DNA of 18,386 nt from JBGPLH01 sp041486365 [NCBI: Thermodesulfobacteriota bacterium]. GTDB taxonomy: Bacteria > JAUYMQ01. The notes below the pieces were generated by a model, which saw only the letters and a list, made by a program, of their open reading frames with translations, was not told where the DNA came from and ran no database searches. Position numbers and translations under genes: made by a program. Shown in pieces: positions 15,201-18,386 of this stretch (position 1 is its first letter; the number at the start of each line of letters is the position of its first letter). The stretch spans positions 1 to 18,386 of the forward strand of contig JBGPLH010000024.1 of assembly GCA_041486365.1 (NCBI GenBank), in the 5' to 3' direction.

Positions 15201-15600
15201 CGCGGTACACCTCGGAGAGCGCCAGCTCGAGGTAGTCCTCGAGCAGCTCGTGGTACTCCTCGGGGTCGAGCCGCTCGGCGATCGCCGTGGAGCCGACGAG
15301 ATCGCAGAAGAGCACGGTGACCAGCTTGCGCTCGCCCGTGACGGCGCTCTGGTTGGAGCGGATCTTCTGCGCGAGGGAGACGGGAATGTGGCGCGAGAGC
15401 ACATCGCCGGGCGGTGCGGACGATGCGGGGGACAGGCCCGGCTCTTCCGCCGTGAGGCGGCGGCCGCAGTCGGGGCAGAACTTGAACTCGGGGCGAATCT
15501 CGCGGCCGCAGGCCGGGCAGGAGAGCGCGATCGGCGCGCCACAGGCATGGCAGAACGGTTTTCCCGGGAGGAGTTCTGTTTCGCAGGCGGTGCAGCGCAT
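12214..15600 (-). CDS. Zinc-ribbon / class III cyclase / AAA ATPase / TPR regulator
   Basis: A 1128-residue multidomain signalling protein. Residues 1-50 hold two zinc ribbons (Cys3, 6, 17, 20 and Cys28, 31, 42, 45). Residues about 88-270 are a class III nucleotide cyclase domain: VTVLFCDLVGST with metal Asp100, AGDGFMALFGAP with metal Asp144, and YTAIGDTTNLASRLQ with Thr214, Asn221 and Arg225. The lysine expected four residues before Asp144 is Gln140. From about 290 an AAA/STAND-type ATPase follows, with VGRDEEL, Walker A GEAGSGKS (321-328) and Walker B VVMIVEDLHWID (Asp449 region). The C-terminal 450 or so residues are alpha-helical TPR-like repeats. Proteins of this architecture couple ATP-driven sensing by the TPR region to cyclase output; ligand and nucleotide are unknown. 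A GTG two codons upstream (15606) is an alternative start. Confidence 0.93.
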   Translation of the reverse strand: MRCTACETELLPGKPFCHACGAPIALSCPACGREIRPEFKFCPDCGRRLTAEEPGLSPASSAPPGDVLSRHIPVSLAQKIRSNQSAVTGERKLVTVLFCDLVGSTAIAERLDPEEYHELLEDYLELALSEVYRVEGIVNQLAGDGFMALFGAPLAHEDAPQRAVRAALAIHERLTDLNEKLRARKDLELSARIGIHTGPVVVGTVGNDLKMDYTAIGDTTNLASRLQALAAPGSTLVSEATERLIRGFFTTRPAGPFQVKGKREPIPAWEVVCMSEEASSISVAAERGLTQLVGRDEELAQLEACFRRLEGNLSQIVAIVGEAGSGKSRLLYEFRQRLDSRPVTFFEGRCSSLTQAIPYAPFAAMLRQHFGIKSGDPRDTAVEKIARGLQAIDGGLDDAFPYLCRLLSVPVDDLPELPADEMKRATFEAVAQLVLAESRRAPVVMIVEDLHWIDESSREMLEMAAAHLVTSRVMKVVSHRPDFQLDWRVKAAFTRLNLGRLSDDEATEMIRAIACAGLPEELERRIRAKAEGNPLFVEELTRGLFEEGSLVCENGGVRVTRPVEEIRIPDTVQELLAARLDRLGPGAKRVVQVASTLGRQFGRGQVERLLEGEGIDVAAQLDSIERAGVVHRKNLLSGDEYRFGESLTQEVAYEGLLLRERRRLHERIGMLLETEAGDGSPEHLALVARHYARSDNRRKAIESLALAALQAERIPSYPAAVRLFREAWEITDSVIEDPAYADEDFRRLALKVVLGLCRTSFLYGTENPESAQRAAEWGLRTARALGDDESFAMLCSLHGLNMRSGGPDQFVAGLALAEEGLAVARRAGLRLPALSITRGLAFSYLIDGRFEFARRAIDEVVEELERLGQDEKLSDLYVACVWLRAVILHMSDESETAWEEVTRAYDMALRAPNRTVQGGSAGLIAAIHFDRAEYAEAKRWADLGTEMAEQIGNVGPVRSGAALALRSRLQMGEPVDATPYLDMMEQGIQVAGNSPSNTRVLVQAFLAAGAMERAERIALLGHGRAGGRLRQALCEIALGDVMMAQGPARFAEAADRYARALEGARTIGSRSATGWALAGAGELALRRGEKRAAVAPLREGLAIFRTIGLRHDANHAGRLLSEIGEKGS

Positions 15601-15660
15601 GAGCACCCCGGGCCGATGTCATCCGATTTCGCCCCGCGCGGAGCCGCACCGGGCTCGGAG

Positions 15661-15669
15661 AGTCTAGCA
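15661..15669 (-). promoter_or_regulatory. Possible extended -10 promoter for the cyclase regulator
   Basis: The minus strand reads TGCTAGACT: an extended TG, one base, then TAGACT (four of six matches to TATAAT). No -35 is recognisable. The start site would be near 15654 with a leader of about 54 bases. The rest of the 134-base gap (15607-15740) shows no gene. Confidence 0.3.
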
Positions 15670-15740
15670 TCCACCCCTGCGCGCCGCCCCCGGGCGATCT
15701 TCGCGGGGCGAGCCCAGGGCCCTCAACCCGGTACTCGGAT

Positions 15741-16433
15741 TCAGCCTCCCGTCACGTCCTGCAGACGCTTCATGAAATCCGCCAGCGCGGGGCGATCGTC
15801 GAGGAGCCGCTCCGCCTCCGGCGTGGGACCCGAGCGCATCGTGGAGAACTGCCCGTAGAGGGCGAGGTCCGCGGCGCTCGGCGCGTCCGCATGGAAGAAC
15901 CGGCGCCGCCCCAGCAGCGAGACGAGATCGTCGAGCCGGTGACCCAGCTCGCGAACGACGATCGCGTCAGGCAAACGCCCCAGCCCTTGCGCCCATGGCA
16001 AGCGCCCGATCTGCCGCGGCAGCACGAGGCGGGCCATCGGCCGGATAAAGCCGGAGAGCCCGGCCACAATCTGGCTCACGCTGGCCGGCGCGTTCTTCTT
16101 CGACCAGCGCAGCGCCATCACGTACCAGTAGAGAGATTCGTCCGACCAGTCCTCCAGCAGCCGCTGCGCGGCCGCGACGGCCGGATCCGCCGAGAAGAGC
16201 GGCGGATCCGGAAAGCGCTCGTCCAGGCGCGCGAGGATCAAGGTCGAATCCCAGAGCCGCTCTCCCCCGAGATCGATCACCGGTATCTTCCCGGTCTGCG
16301 GGTTCCACTTCCTGAGATCCATCGGGCTCGCCGGCGGCACCAGCCGGTAGGGAACCTTCTTGAGCGCCAGCGCGCGCGCGACCTTCTCGACGAAGGGGGA
16401 CAGCCTGGTGCCATAGAGAATCGTCTCCGCCAT
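15741..16433 (-). CDS. Glutathione S-transferase-like protein (GST 3)
   Basis: A 230-residue GST-fold protein. The N-terminal domain has ILYGTRLSPFVEKVARAL with Ser12 as candidate catalytic residue, GKIPVIDL with cis-Pro51, and WDST (Asp62-Ser63) for the glutathione gamma-glutamyl group. The linker reads RFPDPPLFSADP. The helical domain ends with FFHADAPSAADLALYGQFSTM, where the usual G-D-x-[ST]-xAD turn is retained as D-A-P-S-A-A-D. The F-V-E-K loop matches GST 4 better than GSTs 1 and 2. Its ribosome site (GGGAGG) lies inside a short inverted repeat directly before the ATG. A terminator hairpin separates it from GST 4 upstream, so transcription may be partly independent. Substrate unknown. 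Confidence 0.85.
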   Translation of the reverse strand: MAETILYGTRLSPFVEKVARALALKKVPYRLVPPASPMDLRKWNPQTGKIPVIDLGGERLWDSTLILARLDERFPDPPLFSADPAVAAAQRLLEDWSDESLYWYVMALRWSKKNAPASVSQIVAGLSGFIRPMARLVLPRQIGRLPWAQGLGRLPDAIVVRELGHRLDDLVSLLGRRRFFHADAPSAADLALYGQFSTMRSGPTPEAERLLDDRPALADFMKRLQDVTGG

Positions 16434-16446
16434 GGGAGTCCCTCCC
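16434..16446 (-). promoter_or_regulatory. Hairpin covering the GST 3 ribosome binding site
   Basis: Immediately before the ATG the mRNA reads GGGAG-GGA-CTCCC, a perfect 5-bp stem with a three-base loop that contains the Shine-Dalgarno sequence. Folding would hide the ribosome site. The stem is short and could be chance in GC-rich DNA. Confidence 0.35.
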
Positions 16447-16456
16447 GCAGAAAGAG

Positions 16457-16480
16457 GCCGCCGCCCCGGAGGGCGGCGGC
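16457..16480 (-). terminator. Terminator hairpin after GST 4
   Basis: A perfect 10-bp stem, GCCGCCGCCC / GGGCGGCGGC, with loop CGGA starts 8 bases past the GST 4 stop. On the minus strand it is followed by CTCTTTCTG, a short T-rich tail. Its build closely resembles the hairpin after GST 2. Confidence 0.65.
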
Positions 16481-16488
16481 GGGCGATC

Positions 16489-17136
16489 TTACGAGGCCAG
16501 CCCGAACGACCGGGTTTCCTCCTCGATCAGGGCCTTGAAGGAAGCACGCGCGTGGATGGCCGCCACGTAGCGGGCGAGGTCGGGCCACCGTTTCGCATCG
16601 ACCCCGACGCCGCAGTGGCGCAGGTTGACGAAGCCCGTGGCCACGCCGATGTCGCCGATGGTGAACCGGTTGCCGACGAGGAAGTCCTTCCCGCCGATCT
16701 GCCCCTCCAGGTAATCAAAGAGCCGCGGAAGCTCCTCCTGCACCACCTTCGCGATCGCGGCCTCGTCGGGTTGCTGGTTGAAGAAGATCGGCGCGATGAT
16801 CTTCGGAAAGAAGATCTTCCCGACGACCGGAAGGAGCCCGCCGTCGCCGTACTCCTCGAACCAGAGCGCGCGCGCGTAATCGACGGGGTCCTTCGGGTAG
16901 AGCGCCGGCTCCGGATGGATCCGCTCGAGGTAGGCACAGATCACGGACGAGTCGGCGAGCGTCACGTTGCCGTCCCGGAAGGCGGGGATCTTTCCGAGCG
17001 GGCTGATCTTGCGGTACTCATCCGAAACGTTGAAGGGGATGACGGGTTCGTGATCGTACGAGATTCCCTTCTCCGCAAGGAACACGCGCGCCTTGCGAAC
17101 GAAGGGCGATCCATCGGCGCCGTAGAGAGTCGGCAT
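16489..17136 (-). CDS. Glutathione S-transferase family protein (GST 4)
   Basis: A 215-residue protein of typical bacterial GST length. It starts TLYGADGSPFVRKARVFLAEKGI, with Ser10 as catalytic candidate. GKIPAFRDG follows with cis-Pro51, then ADSSVICAYLE (Asp62-Ser63). The helical domain contains FLVGNRFTIGDIGVATGFVNLRHCG, where the GDIGVA turn is the conserved N-capping box of the family. It is the most canonical of the four GSTs in the window. A GGAG ribosome site lies about eight bases before the ATG. It follows the SRPBCC gene after 46 bases on the same strand and is probably in the ArsR-controlled operon. It likely conjugates glutathione to, or reduces, an electrophilic compound; the substrate is unknown. 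Confidence 0.9.
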   Translation of the reverse strand: MPTLYGADGSPFVRKARVFLAEKGISYDHEPVIPFNVSDEYRKISPLGKIPAFRDGNVTLADSSVICAYLERIHPEPALYPKDPVDYARALWFEEYGDGGLLPVVGKIFFPKIIAPIFFNQQPDEAAIAKVVQEELPRLFDYLEGQIGGKDFLVGNRFTIGDIGVATGFVNLRHCGVGVDAKRWPDLARYVAAIHARASFKALIEEETRSFGLAS

Positions 17137-17182
17137 GGTGTTCTCCTGTCCTGTTGGGGGGTGAGGGCGCCGGGCGCCCGGT

Positions 17183-17632
17183 TCAGAAGAGCTTCCCGAA
17201 GTGGTCGAGCGTGCCGTTCCACCCCTGCGCGTGGCTGTCCCGGTCCTGGACGGTCGGGAAGAGCGCGTGGGTGAGCAGCACTTCGGTGGCGTTGCCGAGA
17301 TCGCGGAACTCGACGGTCACCAGGGTCTCGCCGATGTCCATCGACTCGAGCTCCCATCGGAAGGTGTACGCCAGCCGCTCGGGCGCCGCCACCTCGCGGT
17401 ACACGCCGGAAACGTGGAAGACCTCGCCGGCGGCGTTCCTCATGGCGACGCGGTAGCGGCCGTCCGCGCGCAGATCCACCTCCACGGCGGGAACCGTGTA
17501 GCCCTCGAAGGGGATCCACCAGCGCTTCATCGCCTCGGGCGACGTCCAGACCCGGAAGACGTCCTCCCGCGGGGCCGCGAAGGTCCGGCGGAGCCGGAGC
17601 GTGGTGTCGGGTTTCGCCTGCGCGTCGCCCAT
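17183..17632 (-). CDS. SRPBCC / AHSA1-like domain protein
   Basis: A 149-residue START-like (SRPBCC) protein of the AHSA1 group. It opens LRLRRTFAAPREDVFRVWTSPEAMKRWW (12-39), the hallmark first strand and helices. The strand pair GRYRVAMRNAAGEVFHVSGVYREV follows, and it ends HAQGWNGTLDHFGKLF, the family's closing helix that caps a hydrophobic cavity. It would bind a small hydrophobic ligand in the cytoplasm; genes of this type are commonly paired with ArsR-family repressors, as here. The ATG at 17632 has AAGGAG eight bases upstream and is needed for the first strand, yet it lies inside the end of the arsR frame, giving a 106-base overlap. A gene caller limiting overlaps could truncate or drop one of the pair. 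Confidence 0.87.
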   Translation of the reverse strand: MGDAQAKPDTTLRLRRTFAAPREDVFRVWTSPEAMKRWWIPFEGYTVPAVEVDLRADGRYRVAMRNAAGEVFHVSGVYREVAAPERLAYTFRWELESMDIGETLVTVEFRDLGNATEVLLTHALFPTVQDRDSHAQGWNGTLDHFGKLF

Positions 17633-17976
17633 GTCGAGTTCTCCTTCTGCTGCGTCTCCCGCAGATAGACGTCCAGCGTGTCGAGCCGCTCCTCCCAGAA
17701 CTGCCGGTACCGCGTGATCCACGCGACGGCTTCCCGCATCGGGCGCCCCACGAGACGGCAGCGCCGCACGCGCCCCGCCTTCTCGCTCGCGACGATCCCC
17801 GCGCCCTCGAGGACCGCGAGGTGCTTCGTGATCGCGGGGAGCGACATGTCGAAGGGCCCGGCGAGATCGGTCACGCTCGCCTCGCCGTGCGACAGTCGCG
17901 CGACGATGGCGCGGCGGGTCGGATCGGCCAGGGCGGTGAAGACGGCGTCCAGGGCAGTCCCGGAATACTTAACCAT
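17527..17976 (-). CDS. ArsR-family transcriptional repressor with overlapping C-terminal tail
   Basis: The frame from the ATG at 17976 encodes 149 residues. Residues 1-113 are a standard winged helix-turn-helix: LADPTRRAIVARL (16-28), then the HTH with recognition helix SLPAITKHLAVLEGAG (45-60), wing RVRRCRLV, and closing helix ITRYRQFWEERLDTLDVYL. The ArsR metal-site motif (ELCVCDL) is absent, so it is not an arsenic sensor; it fits the SdpR-like group that is paired with SRPBCC genes. After QQKEN (about 113) the frame runs on 35 residues through the SRPBCC start as low-complexity Arg/Ser/Gly sequence. There is no ribosome site, and the promoter predicts a start of transcription at the ATG. 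It likely represses its own operon through the palindrome over its start codon. Confidence 0.86.
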   Translation of the reverse strand: MVKYSGTALDAVFTALADPTRRAIVARLSHGEASVTDLAGPFDMSLPAITKHLAVLEGAGIVASEKAGRVRRCRLVGRPMREAVAWITRYRQFWEERLDTLDVYLRETQQKENSTWATRRRNPTPRSGSAGPSRPRGRTSSGSGRRPRR

Positions 17977-17982
17977 ATGGTT
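17971..17982. promoter_or_regulatory. ArsR operator: perfect 12-bp palindrome over the start codon
   Basis: AACCATATGGTT is its own reverse complement and lies in the only AT-rich island of the region. It spans roughly -6 to +7 of the predicted transcript and includes the arsR ATG (17976). A dimeric ArsR protein bound here would block RNA polymerase, so autorepression is the natural reading. Confidence 0.62.
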
Positions 17983-17983
17983 T

Positions 17984-18012
17984 ACTTTAAATCCGGCGGG
18001 CGGGGCTGTCAA
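17984..18012 (-). promoter_or_regulatory. Strong promoter of the arsR-SRPBCC-GST operon
   Basis: On the minus strand a perfect TTGACA (18012-18007) is followed after exactly 17 bases by TAAAGT (17989-17984, four of six matches). The predicted +1 is at about 17977, within a base of the ATG at 17976, so the mRNA should be leaderless or nearly so. The -35 sits 18 bases past the stop of the upstream SGNH gene. Confidence 0.68.
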
Positions 18013-18029
18013 GGGGAAATCCGGGGCGC

Positions 18030-18386
18030 TCAGGGGCGGGGGGCATCCGGAAGCGCGGCGGAGGCCTCGCCCGGGATCGGGGGCGGAAGGGCCGCCAGGG
18101 CATGCGGGGGCGAGAGCCAGCCGAGGGTGCGGAGATCCTCGAGAATCAGCGATGCCGCCAGGACGTGGCCGCGGGCGTTCCAGTGGTGATCGCTCGGGAG
18201 GTAGAGCACCTCTCCGGCGTCGGTCGCCTTGCGGAAGTTGGGGAGGAGATCGAGCACCGGGATTCCCTCGCGATGGCAGAACCCGGCCAGGCGGCGGTTC
18301 GCGGCCTCCAGGTCGAAGGTGTCGGGGCTCATCTTCTCGTCGCGCACCGCCTTGTCCCACTCGGCCCGGACCGCCTGCAGCTCGGA
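18030..18386 (-). CDS. SGNH/GDSL-type hydrolase, C-terminal fragment
   Basis: The frame is open to the right edge of the window, giving 118 C-terminal residues of a longer protein. The fragment contains FDLEAANRRLAGFCHREGIPVLDLLPNF and then LYLPSDHHWNARGHVLAASLI. The D-x-H-W-N-xx-GH block matches the last conserved block of SGNH hydrolases, supplying the catalytic Asp and His of an esterase or O-acetyl-transferring enzyme acting on lipids, peptidoglycan or polysaccharide. The Ser-containing block I would lie beyond the window, so activity cannot be confirmed. The tail is proline- and alanine-rich. The arsR promoter begins in the 53-base gap after its stop. Confidence 0.72.
   Translation of the reverse strand, partial: SELQAVRAEWDKAVRDEKMSPDTFDLEAANRRLAGFCHREGIPVLDLLPNFRKATDAGEVLYLPSDHHWNARGHVLAASLILEDLRTLGWLSPPHALAALPPPIPGEASAALPDAPRP

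Noticed and set aside
13708-15858. A plus-strand open frame of over 700 codons opposite the cyclase regulator
   Set aside because: It is an exact antisense shadow of a gene with clear domains. Its translation is rich in Arg/Glu/His/Leu with no recognisable motif, which is usual for GC-rich DNA.
1-18386. CRISPR arrays, insertion sequences, tRNA or attachment-site repeats
   Set aside because: No regularly spaced repeats, transposase or integrase motifs, cloverleaf-like sequence or flanking direct repeats were seen on reading both strands. Composition looks uniform throughout.

Overview
The window reads as chromosomal DNA from a high-GC (roughly two thirds G+C by eye), Gram-negative-type soil or sediment bacterium. 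Codon usage is strongly GC-biased, two products carry Sec signal peptides and one is a lipoprotein. No rRNA, tRNA or ribosomal protein gene is present to fix the phylum. The mix of class III cyclase-AAA-TPR regulator, DUF2203, creatininase-family protein and many small GST-like proteins fits uncultured lineages such as Myxococcota, Acidobacteriota or Eisenbacteria, but this is a guess. Genes are densely packed; the largest gene-free gap is under 200 bases.

Layout. Positions 1-1422: the end of a flavin reductase (+) converges on a minus-strand pair, a thioredoxin-like [2Fe-2S] ferredoxin followed by a GST-like protein. Positions 1610-5036 (+): an AI-2E family membrane protein abuts an MFS transporter. 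A short-chain dehydrogenase follows with its own TTGAC promoter overlapping the MFS stop codon, and it is translationally coupled to a cysteine-rich lipoprotein. Positions 5177-7702 (-): a compact operon of alpha/beta hydrolase, exported DUF1499 protein, DUF2203 protein and creatininase-family amidohydrolase. Positions 7802-9336 (-): lipoyl synthase (lipA) and a RimJ/RimL-like acetyltransferase. Positions 9429-11329: a glycerophosphodiester phosphodiesterase (-) divergent from an exported metallo-beta-lactamase-fold hydrolase (+).

Positions 11387-18386 are all minus strand. In transcription order they are the end of an SGNH-type hydrolase, an ArsR-family repressor, an SRPBCC/AHSA1 protein, two GST-like proteins, a very large zinc-ribbon/cyclase/AAA/TPR regulator, and another GST-like protein.

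The most notable signals are: (1) the arsR control region, where a TTGACA-N17-TAAAGT promoter places the start site at the ATG (a leaderless mRNA) and a perfect 12-bp palindrome covers that point; (2) a 106-base same-strand overlap between arsR and the SRPBCC gene; (3) four divergent GST-fold genes within 18 kb; (4) a cyclase domain whose purine-selecting lysine position holds glutamine; and (5) the compact hydrolase/DUF1499/DUF2203/creatininase operon. I saw no mobile element, CRISPR array, phage gene or RNA gene, and nothing here amounts with confidence to a wholly new system.
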